A stretch of DNA of 54,168 bases. It comes from Paenibacillus sabuli. Its GTDB lineage: Bacteria; Bacillota; Bacilli; Paenibacillales; Paenibacillaceae. The notes under the pieces were generated by a model, which was given only the letters and a program-made list of their open reading frames with translations, was not told the origin of the DNA and did no database searches. Both the position numbers and the translations under genes were made by a program. This document shows positions 7,729 through 17,805 of this stretch, one piece after another. The first letter of the stretch is position 1, and each line of letters starts with the position of its first letter. Where the stretch lies: NCBI RefSeq assembly GCF_014705605.1, contig NZ_JACXIZ010000049.1, positions 1 to 54,168 of the forward strand, given 5' to 3'.

Positions 7729-9363
7729 TTAACGCTGCTTGTAACGCTCCAATGCGGCCTGCTTGAGCTCGATCGCCCGCTCGATGTTCATCTTGCGCAG
7801 CTGCTCGGTGTACGCCTCGTAGCCGTCCTCGAGCGATTCCGACCCCATGATGAACTTGAGCAGCATCTCGTCCTGGTACGTCTGCACCTCGGCCATGATC
7901 GCCGACAGCTCGTTGGCTTCGTCCGGCGTCTGACTGATGCGCGGCAGCAGCACTTGATCGGCATTGTCCTGATGCTCGCTGTAGGTGGCGGACGCTTTCT
8001 TCTGCTGCTCGTACTCGTAATATTGCTCGGCGTAGCGGTCGTCGCCCACCAGTCCCGGCGTCGGAGTGGACACCCGCAGATACTTGCCCATCGCTTCGCC
8101 GATGGAGAGGCCGTCCGGATTATCCATGATCAGCTCGGAGTATTGCGGATCGCCGTCCACCATGTTGAACGTCTCGCCCTCGATGCCGAACGACTTGAGG
8201 ATATGCCCCTCGTCAGAGTACAGGTAGTCGAGCCACTCCGCGGTCTCGGCCACATGCTCGTTGTTGGGCGTGATGCCTGCGCTGCCGCCGCCGCGGTATT
8301 CGTACGGCTTGTTGACGAAGTACGGCTCCTCGCCCTCGTTCAATACCGGATAGGGCGCGCCGACGAGGTCGAATTCCTGTCCTTCCATCGCATTGAGGAA
8401 GCGCCCCATGCCGCTGCCGATGTAGGCGAAGAATGCGCCCGAATCGCCGTTGCTGACCTTGGCGTCATGGGCCTTGGCATCCTGCGTGGCGAAGTCCGGA
8501 TCGAGCAGCCCTTCCTCATACCAGGCATTGAGCTGGGCGAGGTAGTCCTTGTAGCCTGGCTCGAGCGGCGCGTACTTGACCTGACCGTCCTTCTGATAGA
8601 AGTTCTGCCCGACGCCGTATGCGCCGTTGAACGCATTGGTCGCATTGAACGTGCCCAGGCGAGCCGTGAACGGGAAGGCCGCGCCCTTCTCCTTGAATGC
8701 GCGCAGCACATTCGTCCAGTCGTCCATCGTCACCGGTACGTCGAGCCCGAGCTCGTCGAGCCAGTCCTGACGCAGCATCAGGCCGCCGGACACCGCGCGG
8801 TTGCCGATGCCGATGCTCGGGAAGACATAGATCGTCCCGTCGTCGGTGACGATTTCCTTGCGAAATTCGGGATGCTCGTCGAGATACGCCTTCAGATTCG
8901 GCGCGTGCTCGTCGATGACGTCGTTGAGCGGGATCAGCACCTGATCGGCGATCGCCTTCTCCGGTCCGCCCGGATACGCGGTGAAATCGCTCTCAATGAC
9001 ATCCGGCAGATTACCGGAGGCGATCATTAGGTTGAACTGCTCCTTCTCGCTGCCGACGGCCGGATGCTGGAATTCAACCTCCACGCCCGTACGCTTCTCC
9101 AGCTCCTGGAAGAAGAGCATCTCGCTGTAGCTGCCGAGCGAGCGCGACGCATTACCGTCCATCGCCACCCAGTAGGTGAGCTTGACCGGCGCCGTTTCGC
9201 CGCTCCCGCCTGCGTTGCCGTTTGCATTTGCGCCAGCGTTGCCACCTGTGTTTCCTGTCGAATTTCCCGGGGCATTGTTGCCGCCCGAGCAAGCTGCCAG
9301 CACGAGCACCAGCGACAGCAATAAGAGCAGGGACAGCTTTCTTTTGTTCGGCATGTTACGCAT
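7729..9363 (-). CDS. Extracellular sugar-binding lipoprotein of an ABC importer (LplA-like)
   Basis: A 544-residue solute-binding lipoprotein. A type II signal peptide with lipobox LAAC places the lipidated cysteine at residue 25, followed by an Asn/Gly/Ala-rich tether (about 26-50). The remainder is the large extracellular binding-protein fold of LplA/YtcQ-type proteins (about 500-560 residues in Paenibacillus), with conserved-looking stretches DVIESDFTAYPGG and QDWLDELGLDVPVTMDDW. It should capture an oligosaccharide outside the membrane and hand it to the two permeases encoded downstream. It is the first gene of the operon, preceded by GGGAGGT (9374-9380). A small frame starting ATGAACGATGCGTAA overlaps the start region but stops after four codons. 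The substrate is unknown. Confidence 0.92.
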   Translation of the reverse strand: MRNMPNKRKLSLLLLLSLVLVLAACSGGNNAPGNSTGNTGGNAGANANGNAGGSGETAPVKLTYWVAMDGNASRSLGSYSEMLFFQELEKRTGVEVEFQHPAVGSEKEQFNLMIASGNLPDVIESDFTAYPGGPEKAIADQVLIPLNDVIDEHAPNLKAYLDEHPEFRKEIVTDDGTIYVFPSIGIGNRAVSGGLMLRQDWLDELGLDVPVTMDDWTNVLRAFKEKGAAFPFTARLGTFNATNAFNGAYGVGQNFYQKDGQVKYAPLEPGYKDYLAQLNAWYEEGLLDPDFATQDAKAHDAKVSNGDSGAFFAYIGSGMGRFLNAMEGQEFDLVGAPYPVLNEGEEPYFVNKPYEYRGGGSAGITPNNEHVAETAEWLDYLYSDEGHILKSFGIEGETFNMVDGDPQYSELIMDNPDGLSIGEAMGKYLRVSTPTPGLVGDDRYAEQYYEYEQQKKASATYSEHQDNADQVLLPRISQTPDEANELSAIMAEVQTYQDEMLLKFIMGSESLEDGYEAYTEQLRKMNIERAIELKQAALERYKQR

Positions 9364-9490
9364 CGTTCATTTGACCTCCCTTATGAAGTTCCACGATCGG
9401 ATTCGGCCAGCCGTTGCCGCTTGCGTATTGTGCAGTCTGCGTGCAGCGCGATCGTTGGCGCTTGTCGCCACGTCCGCGGCCCATGCTACC

Positions 9491-9518
9491 AGTGTAGCGC
9501 GTCTCCGCCAGGAAGCAA
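9491..9518 (-). promoter_or_regulatory. Candidate promoter of the sugar-importer operon
   Basis: On the minus strand, TTGCTT (9518-9513) is followed by a 16-base spacer and TACACT (9496-9491). This would give a leader of about 120 bases before the lipoprotein start. Confidence 0.4.
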
Positions 9519-9732
9519 TACGCAATCGGCGTCGCCGCTTGTCATCTCATGACCGAGCGGCGCCAGCGCCCATATTCCCGCTTGAGAAGAAGCGCCGGAC
9601 GCTCTGTTGGGCAACGGCTTTGCCTGGACTCATTATTCCAGGCTGGTAGCGCTTTCGCAATCGGCAATGCCGCCTTTCGCTTTGCAGCTCATGACATGGT
9701 CATCAGATGGCAAGGGCCTTGGCAAATAAAAA

Positions 9733-9767
9733 AGCGCGCGCTGCCCTTGTCGGGGCGAGCGCGCGCT
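9733..9767 (-). terminator. Terminator of the M23 peptidase gene
   Basis: A 10-bp stem of AGCGCGCGCT (9733-9742 and 9758-9767; each arm is self-complementary), extended by GCCC/GGGC inside. The minus strand then runs into six T (complement of 9728-9733). It lies 31 bases past the stop. Confidence 0.85.
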
Positions 9768-9797
9768 GCCAGGTCGGCCGCTATATTAATGAAGGAA

Positions 9798-11300
9798 TCA
9801 TTTTAAGTAGTTCAGAGGATTTAGCACTTCGCCGTCCTTGATGATCTCGAAGTGAAGATGGATGCCCGTGGAGTTGCCGGTCGTACCCATTACGCCGAGC
9901 TTGTCACCCTTTTCCACAATCTCGCCCTGCTCCACCGACAGGCTGCTCATGTGACCGTAGAGCGTCTTATAGCCGTTGTTATGGTCGATGATGACCGCAT
10001 TGCCGTATCCGTTCTTGCGTCCGGCGAATTCGACGACGCCATTGTCGGAAGCGAGGATGCTGGAATTGCCGACCAGATCGATGCCCTTGTGCTGACGGCC
10101 CCAGCGCGGCCCGTACTTGCTCGTGATTCGGTAATTGTTTACCGGCCAGGCGAAGGTGCCCGTACCCTCCCCGAGTACCTTCGTGCCCTTCATGACCACC
10201 TTGGGCACCGCCTCGCGGACGAGCGTCTCCTCTACCGGCTCCTCGCTCAGCAGCTTGCCGTTCTGCTTGATCTGCTTGTAGGTGACGCGCTTCTCGCCCG
10301 CCTTGCCGGGGCGGATCACCTCTGTCGTGCCGGTCGGCATGTCCGGATTCTCGCGAATCTCCACCGGCGGCTCGAGCGTGATCGTCTCCGTCACACGCTC
10401 GATCGTCTGCACGGTCACAGCAGGCTGCTCGATCGTCAGATCGAGCACATCGCCCGGACGCACGATCTCGTCCACGATCCACGGGTTATTGGCATGGATC
10501 GTCTCCATCGGCACCTCGAACTTCTGCGCGATACAGCCGACGCAATCGCCCTCCTGCACCGTATATTGAGTCGGACGCGTCGTACCCTGGATCAGCCGCT
10601 CGAATAGCTCATCCTCGCCGCTCACCCGATCCGGGTCCGCTACCCGGATGTCCGCCGTATGTACATCCTCCACGATCTTGATCGAGACCAGCTCCGATGA
10701 TTCGGGCGCCGCAGGCGCCGCTGCCGCCGTGGCAGCGTCATACGCCAGTGCCTTCACCTCCGGCTCGGACGCCGTCTTGGCCGCCCCTTCTCCGGCGCCT
10801 GCGTACTGCTCCTGCACGCGCTCCAAGACGCGCTGCGCCGCGGCCTCGTCCTTGGCGATGCCGATCAGCTTGCCGTTGACGCGCACCTCCGCGCCGGCGG
10901 CGGTCACGGCGAAGGTATCCGCCAGCCGCGCCAACGTTGCCGCACTGTTGACTTCCGCCTTGTAAGCGTTATCAGGCTCATAGGTGATCCTGCCCGTCTC
11001 GACGATCATCGTCGCATTCGGATGCGCTTGCCGCGCCTCGGCTTCCAGCCGAGCAGTCAACTGCTCTACGTCTTCCTTCGAATCCACCGTTCCGATGGCT
11101 TCGCCGTCTTTATATACGTGATAAAAAGAGACCGTATTGGCTTCAATATGGGCACGTACGCCGAACCAAGCCGCCGCAAGGGCGATGAGTGCGAGCCCTG
11201 CCACCGCCATCCATTTGACCCGGACCGTCTTCCCTTCGTCTGCAGCGGGGGTCTGAATCGGCGGCTGGTCGGCTGGACCTTTATTCCTAAAAACCGTCAT
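9798..11300 (-). CDS. Membrane-anchored M23 peptidoglycan endopeptidase with LysM and G5 domains
   Basis: A 500-residue envelope hydrolase. It starts at 11300 (MTVFRNKG) because AAAGGAGCAGATC immediately precedes it; a GTG 8 codons upstream has no such site. Order of parts: one transmembrane helix (about 29-47); two repeats of roughly 80 residues; a LysM motif (QYTVQEGDCVGCIAQKF onward) for glycan binding; a G5 domain (about 300-380, with EPVEETLVREAVPKVVMKG); and a C-terminal M23 domain with HKGIDL, the HxH zinc pair HLHFE and a YGHMSSL strand. All lysostaphin-type zinc ligands appear intact, so it should cut peptide cross-links in the wall. The stem carries two cysteines (DCVGC), unusual for LysM. 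In relatives a similar gene lies between purA and the walRK genes; here walRK does not follow. Confidence 0.92.
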   Translation of the reverse strand: MTVFRNKGPADQPPIQTPAADEGKTVRVKWMAVAGLALIALAAAWFGVRAHIEANTVSFYHVYKDGEAIGTVDSKEDVEQLTARLEAEARQAHPNATMIVETGRITYEPDNAYKAEVNSAATLARLADTFAVTAAGAEVRVNGKLIGIAKDEAAAQRVLERVQEQYAGAGEGAAKTASEPEVKALAYDAATAAAAPAAPESSELVSIKIVEDVHTADIRVADPDRVSGEDELFERLIQGTTRPTQYTVQEGDCVGCIAQKFEVPMETIHANNPWIVDEIVRPGDVLDLTIEQPAVTVQTIERVTETITLEPPVEIRENPDMPTGTTEVIRPGKAGEKRVTYKQIKQNGKLLSEEPVEETLVREAVPKVVMKGTKVLGEGTGTFAWPVNNYRITSKYGPRWGRQHKGIDLVGNSSILASDNGVVEFAGRKNGYGNAVIIDHNNGYKTLYGHMSSLSVEQGEIVEKGDKLGVMGTTGNSTGIHLHFEIIKDGEVLNPLNYLK

Positions 11301-11446
11301 GATCTGCTCCTTTATCGCTTGCACGATGCGTTCATTTTCGTAAATCCGACAGAATTTCGGGAAAATAGCCCTAGCTTGTCAATTTACGAAATCTACTTTA
11401 ACACAGTGCAGACAATATGAGCAACTGCTCTTGGAGCGATCTGAGA

Positions 11447-12352
11447 TTAATATTTTTTTAGAATGCCCATCAGCTCTTCATAGGCGGCTTCGTCCAAATA
11501 ACGCGCGACGATTTGCTGCACATTTTGCAGCTCCTCATCCGTCAATCCATCCTCCATATAGGTGGAGATTTCCTGCCACGCCGATTGCGGCAATTCGCCG
11601 ATCAGCAGCGAAAAGAGCTGGTCCCGATCCGATGCGCTGAGTTCGTTTTTGACCTCGCTCAGCTCCTCCTCGGTCATGGCCGTCTCCGTCGTCCACGCCG
11701 CCTGCGCATCGTCCGAAGAATCCGACAATTGTGTGTCTTCGATCTCGCCCCGCGCCGCGCCCGCATCCGCACTCGCGCCTTCCCCGCCTCCAGATTGCGT
11801 GCTGCGTGGCGGCTCCCCCGTCGCATCCGGCTCCGCCACGGGCGCATTCGCTCCCGCTCCGTCTCCCTGTGCTTGGCTGCCGATTCCGGCTTCGCCCTCT
11901 ACGCCGCCTTGCTCGCCCTCGCGCTCCGAGGAGGATGCCTCGCCGCCGTTCTCCCCGCGCGGATCGCCCAGGCCGTCGGCCGGCTCTTCGGATGCCGCCC
12001 CGTCGCCGCTCGGTGCGCCGCTGCCGGCCGGGTCGTCGTGATCCTCGCCCGAGGACAGGTCTGCGCCCCCCGCCTCGCTCGAGGTCCGGTCGCCGGCTGA
12101 GCCGCCGGTCTCCGCCGCATCGCGCTCGGTCAGCAGGTCGCCATCCTCCTCGGCCGTCACCTGCTCGGCTCCCCACAGCCGGCCCCACACGCCGGAGAGT
12201 GCCACCGGCTGGATCTCCAGCGGCAGCTTGTACTGCTTGACGATCGTCATAATATAGCTGTTTACGATATACCCCGTCGTCCAGATCGACAAAAAGCTGG
12301 CGATCAGCACAATCGCCGCCGCCTTCCCAATCGAAGCGATCCATTTCCACAT
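11447..12352 (-). CDS. Hypothetical membrane protein with acidic low-complexity linker
   Basis: A 301-residue protein. An N-terminal transmembrane helix (about 8-30, AAAIVLIASFLSIWTTGYIV) is followed by about 35 ordinary residues, then a ~130-residue linker (about 65-195) rich in Glu, Asp, Gly, Ala and Ser. A compact helical C-terminal domain (about 205-301) ends GILKKY. The C-terminal part resembles small helical domains of Paenibacillus proteins encoded beside purA, but I cannot assign a function. The linker is probably an extended stalk holding the C-terminal domain away from the membrane. It lies between purA (upstream) and the M23 peptidase gene (downstream), so a wall-related role is possible by context only. 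Confidence 0.7.
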   Translation of the reverse strand: MWKWIASIGKAAAIVLIASFLSIWTTGYIVNSYIMTIVKQYKLPLEIQPVALSGVWGRLWGAEQVTAEEDGDLLTERDAAETGGSAGDRTSSEAGGADLSSGEDHDDPAGSGAPSGDGAASEEPADGLGDPRGENGGEASSSEREGEQGGVEGEAGIGSQAQGDGAGANAPVAEPDATGEPPRSTQSGGGEGASADAGAARGEIEDTQLSDSSDDAQAAWTTETAMTEEELSEVKNELSASDRDQLFSLLIGELPQSAWQEISTYMEDGLTDEELQNVQQIVARYLDEAAYEELMGILKKY

Positions 12353-12433
12353 GACTTGGTCACCCTTTCTATGCCTTGACCCTACCAGTCTCTCACCCTA
12401 CCAGTATGGACCAAGATTCGGGCGGCCATTCTC

Positions 12434-12447
12434 CTTTCCCGGGAAAT
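12434..12447. promoter_or_regulatory. Noc-binding site (NBS) candidate
   Basis: CTTTCCCGGGAAAT matches the Bacillus Noc-binding consensus ATTTCCCGGGAAAT at 13 of 14 positions and contains the complete TTTCCCGGGAAA palindrome (12435-12446). A Noc gene lies in the same window at 32977-33792. The site is intergenic, between purA's terminator and the acidic membrane-protein gene. Confidence 0.65.
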
Positions 12448-12455
12448 AAAAAAAA

Positions 12456-12477
12456 CGACTTCGCATAAGCGAAGCCG
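12456..12477 (-). terminator. purA terminator
   Basis: A 9-bp stem (CGACTTCGC 12456-12464 with GCGAAGCCG 12469-12477; one G-U pair in the RNA) around ATAA. The minus strand continues into a T-run (complement of 12448-12455). It lies 28 bases past the purA stop. Confidence 0.88.
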
Positions 12478-12504
12478 TGAAAGCGCCCTGAACAGGCGAC
12501 GATC

Positions 12505-13803
<1,299 letters not shown>

Positions 13804-13870
13804 TCAGTGCTTGACCACACCGAAAATTACCGCCCCTTGCGCAGGAGTGCGCGCCTAAGGCAGCACTAAC

Positions 13871-13899
13871 AGTGTAGCAGGCCCGATTTTCATTGTCAA
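13871..13899 (-). promoter_or_regulatory. purA promoter
   Basis: On the minus strand, TTGACA (13899-13894) is followed by a 17-base spacer ending TGC and TACACT (13876-13871), a consensus -35 with an extended -10. It predicts a leader of about 75 bases. Confidence 0.85.
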
Positions 13900-13902
13900 A
13901 TC

Positions 13903-13946
13903 AAATGCGAACAATTCATTATCCCTAAATCCGAATGTTCGGATTT
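13903..13946 (-). promoter_or_regulatory. Paired inverted PurBoxes (PurR operator)
   Basis: The minus-strand 13-mer AAATCCGAACATT (13946-13934) matches the Bacillus PurBox AWWWCCGAACWWT fully. AAATGCGAACAAT on the plus strand (13903-13915) matches 12 of 13, in inverted orientation, 18 bases away. The pair ends four bases upstream of the purA -35. Known PurR operators are such inverted pairs about 16-17 bases apart. Confidence 0.75.
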
Positions 13947-13950
13947 AGGG
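13923..13950 (-). terminator. Hairpin after dnaB overlapping the PurBox
   Basis: CCCTAAATCCGAA pairs with TTCGGATTTAGGG directly after the dnaB stop. No T-run follows on the minus strand, so it is at best a weak terminator. The same palindrome holds the distal PurBox. Confidence 0.45.
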
Positions 13951-15312
13951 CTATGATGCGTAACCCGGCTCCTCATGCGCCCGATCCAGGCTGACGAATT
14001 TATTGAAATTTTTGAGGAAGGCCAGCTCGACCGTGCCGACCGGCCCGTTCCGCTGCTTGGCGATGATGATTTCGATAATGTTCTTCTTCTCCGACTCCTT
14101 GTCGTAGTAGTCGTCCCGATACAGGAACGCCACAATATCGGCATCCTGCTCGATCGAGCCCGACTCCCGCAGATCGGACATCATCGGGCGCTTGTCCTGA
14201 CGCTGCTCGACACCCCGGCTCAACTGCGACAGGGCGATCACCGGCACCTCCAGCTCGCGGGCGATCTGCTTGAGCGTCCGCGAGATCTCGGACACCTCCT
14301 GCTGGCGATTCTCCCCCGCCTTGCCCCGGCCGGCGATCAATTGCAGGTAATCGATCAGGATCATACCGAGGCCGCGCTCCTTCTTGAGCCGGCGGCACTT
14401 GGCACGGATGTCCGCGACCGTGATGCCGGGCGTATCGTCGATGTAGATCTCCGCCTCCGAGAGCGAGCCGATCGCCATCGTCAGCTTCTCCCAATCGTCG
14501 CCCTCGAGATACCCGGTCCGCATCCGGCCCGCGTCCACATTGGCCTCCGCGCAGATCATCCGCTGCACGAGCTGCGCGGCCGACATCTCCAGACTGAAGA
14601 TCGCGACCGTCTCCCGCGCCCGCACGCCGACATTCTGCGCGATATTGAGGGCGAAGGCGGTCTTGCCGACCGAGGGCCGAGCCGCGACGATGATCAGATC
14701 ATTGCGCTGAAAGCCCGACGTCATCCGGTCCAGATCGGAGAAGCCCGACGGGATGCCCGTCGCCCCGCCCTTGTTGGTATAGAGCTGCTCGACGCGGTCG
14801 AACACCTCCATCAGCACGTCGCGAATCGAGACGAAGCCGCTGCTCGAGCGTCGATTCGAGAGCTCCATGATGCGCTGCTCGGCCTCGCCGAGCAAGCGGC
14901 CGACATCGTCGGCCGCGGCGTAGCCGTTGGAGACAATCTGCGTCGCCGTGCGGATCAGCCGGCGCAGCATTGCCTTCTCCTCGACGATCTGGGCATAGTG
15001 GTCGATGTTGGCAGCCGTCGGCACGCCTCCCGCCAGCTTGGCCAGATAGCTGACGCCGCCGATCTCCTCCAGCTGCTGCTGATCCTGCAGATGCGCCGTC
15101 AGCGTCACCAGATCGATCGGCTCGTTGTTCTCGCCCAGCTCCACCATCGCATCGAAGATCAACTGATGGGCGCCGCTGTAGAAGTCCTCGCTGCGCAGCC
15201 GCTCCATTGCCGTGATGAGCGCCTCGCCCTGCAGCAGGATCGCGCCCAGCACCGCCTGCTCGGCCTCCAGATTCTGCGGCGGGATGCGGTCGAACATCAT
15301 CTCCGAGCTCAT
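13951..15312 (-). CDS. dnaB: Replicative DNA helicase
   Basis: A 453-residue hexameric helicase that unwinds DNA ahead of the polymerase; it is called DnaC in Bacillus subtilis. The N-terminal domain (about 1-110, PPQNLEAEQAVLGAILL) mediates loader and primase contacts. The RecA-like C-terminal ATPase carries Walker A (AARPSVGKTAFALN), Walker B (GMILIDYLQLI) and the ALSQLSRGVEQR element. Length is normal. The start has ACAGGTGAA upstream. It follows rplI with a 70-base gap and precedes purA, the usual Paenibacillus order, and probably belongs to the yybS-gdpP-rplI-dnaB transcript. Confidence 0.98.
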   Translation of the reverse strand: MSSEMMFDRIPPQNLEAEQAVLGAILLQGEALITAMERLRSEDFYSGAHQLIFDAMVELGENNEPIDLVTLTAHLQDQQQLEEIGGVSYLAKLAGGVPTAANIDHYAQIVEEKAMLRRLIRTATQIVSNGYAAADDVGRLLGEAEQRIMELSNRRSSSGFVSIRDVLMEVFDRVEQLYTNKGGATGIPSGFSDLDRMTSGFQRNDLIIVAARPSVGKTAFALNIAQNVGVRARETVAIFSLEMSAAQLVQRMICAEANVDAGRMRTGYLEGDDWEKLTMAIGSLSEAEIYIDDTPGITVADIRAKCRRLKKERGLGMILIDYLQLIAGRGKAGENRQQEVSEISRTLKQIARELEVPVIALSQLSRGVEQRQDKRPMMSDLRESGSIEQDADIVAFLYRDDYYDKESEKKNIIEIIIAKQRNGPVGTVELAFLKNFNKFVSLDRAHEEPGYAS

Positions 15313-15382
15313 CGCGCTTCACCTGTCCCGACTCTTGATGCGCTCCGGCGCGCGTCCATGCGCCGATGCAGCAGGCTCGCCA

Positions 15383-15829
15383 TTATTCCTCCGCCGCCTG
15401 GACGCGCAGCTTCGCCTTCACTTCGGGATGCAGCTTCACCTGCACCTCCGTGATGCCGAGCGAGCGAATCGGCTCGTCGAGCTCGATCTTGCGCTTGTCG
15501 ACCTTGATGCTCTCCGCCTTCGCCAGCGCTTCTGCGATCTGCTTGCTCGTGATGGCGCCGAACAGCCGGCCGCCTTCGCCGGCCTTGGTCGGGATGACGA
15601 CGATCAGCTCGCCCAGCCTTGCCGCCAGCTCCTGCGCTTCTTCCTTCTCCTTGTCCTTGCGCTTTTGCTCCGAGGCATGCTGCACCTCGAGCGTCTTGAT
15701 ATTCCCGTCCGAGGCCGGCTTGACGAGCCCCTTGGGCAACAGGAAATTGCGGGCGTAGCCCTCCGAGACATTTTTGACCTCGCCGCGTTTGCCTTGCCCT
15801 TTGACATCCTGCAAGAAAATGACCTTCAT
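15383..15829 (-). CDS. rplI: 50S ribosomal protein L9
   Basis: A 148-residue protein of the large subunit. The N-terminal L9 signature [21 protein letters not shown] is followed by [11 protein letters not shown], a long charged connecting helix (about 41-74) and a C-terminal domain with [18 protein letters not shown]. Length equals the family norm. Its start overlaps the gdpP stop by four bases (ATGA), implying translational coupling; this gdpP-rplI pairing is widely conserved in Bacillota. Confidence 0.98.
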   Translation of the reverse strand: MKVIFLQDVKGQGKRGEVKNVSEGYARNFLLPKGLVKPASDGNIKTLEVQHASEQKRKDKEKEEAQELAARLGELIVVIPTKAGEGGRLFGAITSKQIAEALAKAESIKVDKRKIELDEPIRSLGITEVQVKLHPEVKAKLRVQAAEE

Positions 15830-17787
15830 TCGAATAACCCCTCTTCCTCTTCAATTTCGTCCAGCACCTGCTTGAGTCGCTCCGCCACCTCGGCCGGCGA
15901 GCCTTCCAACTGACAGGCCGCATTCGTCAGATGGCCGCCCCCGCCCAGGCGCTCCATCACGACCTGCACATTCATCGCCCCGAGCGAGCGGGCGCTGACG
16001 CCGATCTGGCCGTCCTGACGCTGCCCGATGACGAAGGAGGCGAGCACGTCGTTCATATTGAGCAGCGTATCGGCCGCCTGCGCGATCAGCAGCTGCGGAT
16101 AGGTGCGGCTCGGGTCCGTCACTGCGATGGCGATATGCTCGTGCACGAGCTCCGCATCCTTGATGATTTCCGCCTTCTTAATGTACTGCTGCAGGTCTTC
16201 CTTGAGCATGCGCTGGATCATCGCCGAATCGGCGCCATTGCGCCGCAGGAAGGACGCCGCCTCGAACGTCCGCGCTCCGGTGCGCAGCGAGAAGCTCTTG
16301 GTGTCGACCGTGATCCCCGCCAGCAGCATCGTCGCCTCGGTCACATCGAGCACGACCCGATCGATAATATACTGCAGCAGCTCCGTCACCAGCTCGCAGG
16401 TCGAGGAGGCATACGGCTCCATATAGACCAGCATCGGATTGGTGATGAATTCCTCGCTGCGGCGGTGATGGTCGACGACCACGACCCGTTCCGTATGCGT
16501 CAACAACTTGGGCTCATCGACCATCGAGCCGCGGTGCGTGTCGACGACGACCGCCAGGCTGCGCGCGTCAATCAGGCCGAGCGCTTGCTCCGGCGTGACG
16601 AAGCACTTGTAGAGCGGCTCCTCTTCCTTGACGATCTCCATCATCTTCTGGATCGCCGGATTGACGCCGTCGAGCACGATGTAGCCGTCCCGGCCGAATA
16701 ACCGCGCCGCCTTCAGTACGCCGATCGCCGCCCCCACCGAATCCATGTCCGGCATCTTGTGCCCCATGATGACGACGTTGCTGCTGTCCTTGATCATGTC
16801 GCGCAGGGCGTGGGCGACGACGCGCGCCCGCACCCGGGTCCGCTTCTCCACTGCATTGGACTTGCCGCCGTAGAAGGTCTGGCGGTCGCCTTGCTTGACT
16901 GCGCACTGATCGCCGCCCCGGCCGAGCGCGATGTCGAGACTCCGCTGCGCCCATTGTCCGGTCTCGATCAGCGTGTCGCCGCCGGTCGCCAGGCCGATGC
17001 TCAGCGTCACCGGAATCTTCTGGTCGTGCGTCAGCTCGCGCACCTCGTCGAGGATGACGAAGCGCGAATGCTCCAGCTGACGCAGCGTCTCGCGGTTCGT
17101 CGTGATCAGGTAGCGATCGGAATTGAGCCGCTTCAGATAGAGCTGATAGCGCTGCGCCCAGTCCGTGATGACCCCCGTCACCTTGGACATCAGCGCCGAG
17201 CGCTGCTGATCGTCCATCCCCTGTGTCACCTCGTCGAGATTGTCCATCACGACGACGCCGAGCACGAGCTTTTCATCCTCGTAGGTTTTGGCCAGCTTCC
17301 AGCGCGCGGTAATATCGCGGATATAGATCAGCCGCTCCTCGTGCTTGACGATGAGCTCATACATGCGCTCGCCGATCGGCACCTCCACGAGACGCTTCTT
17401 TTCCTTGCCCGGTTTCCAGGCCGGAATGAGCTCGGCCAGAGGCTCGCCGACGACTGACTCCCGGCCCATGATCTCCGAGACGAACGGATTGTGCCATTGC
17501 ACGATTTTGTCTTCATTATATAGCACGATGCCGAATGGCAGGTCGGTGATGACCTCGCTTCCGGCTTTTTTGACGCGATACGTCAACGTGCTCATATACG
17601 CCTTCAAGTCGCGTCGAAAAGCGCGCTCCGCCACATAGGATAGCGCGCCAACCGCCAGCGTCAGCAGCAGGCCGACCAGGCCTAGCGCCCACTGATAGAA
17701 CGTCAGTGCGATCGTAAGCGCCACCAGCAGGACAAATGCCCATACATGGTGCATACCATGCCAGCGTTTGACTAGAAACTTCGGCAT
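15826..17787 (-). CDS. gdpP: Cyclic-di-AMP phosphodiesterase
   Basis: A 653-residue membrane enzyme that hydrolyses c-di-AMP to pApA. Two adjacent transmembrane helices (about 14-52) are followed by a PAS domain (about 80-145), a degenerate GGDEF domain (about 170-300) and a DHH/DHHA1 catalytic module. Metal-site stretches are visible: [25 protein letters not shown], the DHH motif in [10 protein letters not shown] and the terminal [13 protein letters not shown]. Length and domain order match B. subtilis GdpP (YybT). It sits 18 bases downstream of yybS and overlaps rplI by four bases, so the three are one operon. It controls c-di-AMP and therefore potassium and wall homeostasis. Confidence 0.97.
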   Translation of the reverse strand: MPKFLVKRWHGMHHVWAFVLLVALTIALTFYQWALGLVGLLLTLAVGALSYVAERAFRRDLKAYMSTLTYRVKKAGSEVITDLPFGIVLYNEDKIVQWHNPFVSEIMGRESVVGEPLAELIPAWKPGKEKKRLVEVPIGERMYELIVKHEERLIYIRDITARWKLAKTYEDEKLVLGVVVMDNLDEVTQGMDDQQRSALMSKVTGVITDWAQRYQLYLKRLNSDRYLITTNRETLRQLEHSRFVILDEVRELTHDQKIPVTLSIGLATGGDTLIETGQWAQRSLDIALGRGGDQCAVKQGDRQTFYGGKSNAVEKRTRVRARVVAHALRDMIKDSSNVVIMGHKMPDMDSVGAAIGVLKAARLFGRDGYIVLDGVNPAIQKMMEIVKEEEPLYKCFVTPEQALGLIDARSLAVVVDTHRGSMVDEPKLLTHTERVVVVDHHRRSEEFITNPMLVYMEPYASSTCELVTELLQYIIDRVVLDVTEATMLLAGITVDTKSFSLRTGARTFEAASFLRRNGADSAMIQRMLKEDLQQYIKKAEIIKDAELVHEHIAIAVTDPSRTYPQLLIAQAADTLLNMNDVLASFVIGQRQDGQIGVSARSLGAMNVQVVMERLGGGGHLTNAACQLEGSPAEVAERLKQVLDEIEEEEGLFE

Positions 17788-17805
17788 TACAACCCGCCCC
17801 TGTAC

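Larger units (their letters stand above)
9364..9797. other. Intergenic region upstream of the sugar-importer operon
   Basis: Contains the candidate operon promoter (9491-9518) and, at the right end, the terminator of the M23 peptidase gene (9733-9767). Plus-strand frames here lack ribosome-binding sites and recognisable content. An AraC operator is expected here, but I see no clear direct repeat to name. Confidence 0.4.

Noticed and set aside
6537-7766. Long plus-strand open frame (409 codons) opposite the permease genes
   Set aside because: It is antisense to well-supported permease genes in GC-rich DNA; its translation is His/Arg/Asp-rich low-complexity sequence with no ribosome-binding site.
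11353-11365. Second Noc-site-like sequence upstream of the M23 gene
   Set aside because: ATTTCGGGAAAAT lacks the CCCGGG centre, so it does not meet the consensus.
13975-15453. Plus-strand frame of 492 codons opposite dnaB
   Set aside because: Shadow of dnaB in the complementary phase; Arg/Leu/Asp-rich with no motif. The same holds for the long plus frames at 3278-4375, 7702-9030, 12724-13869 and 19034-20497.
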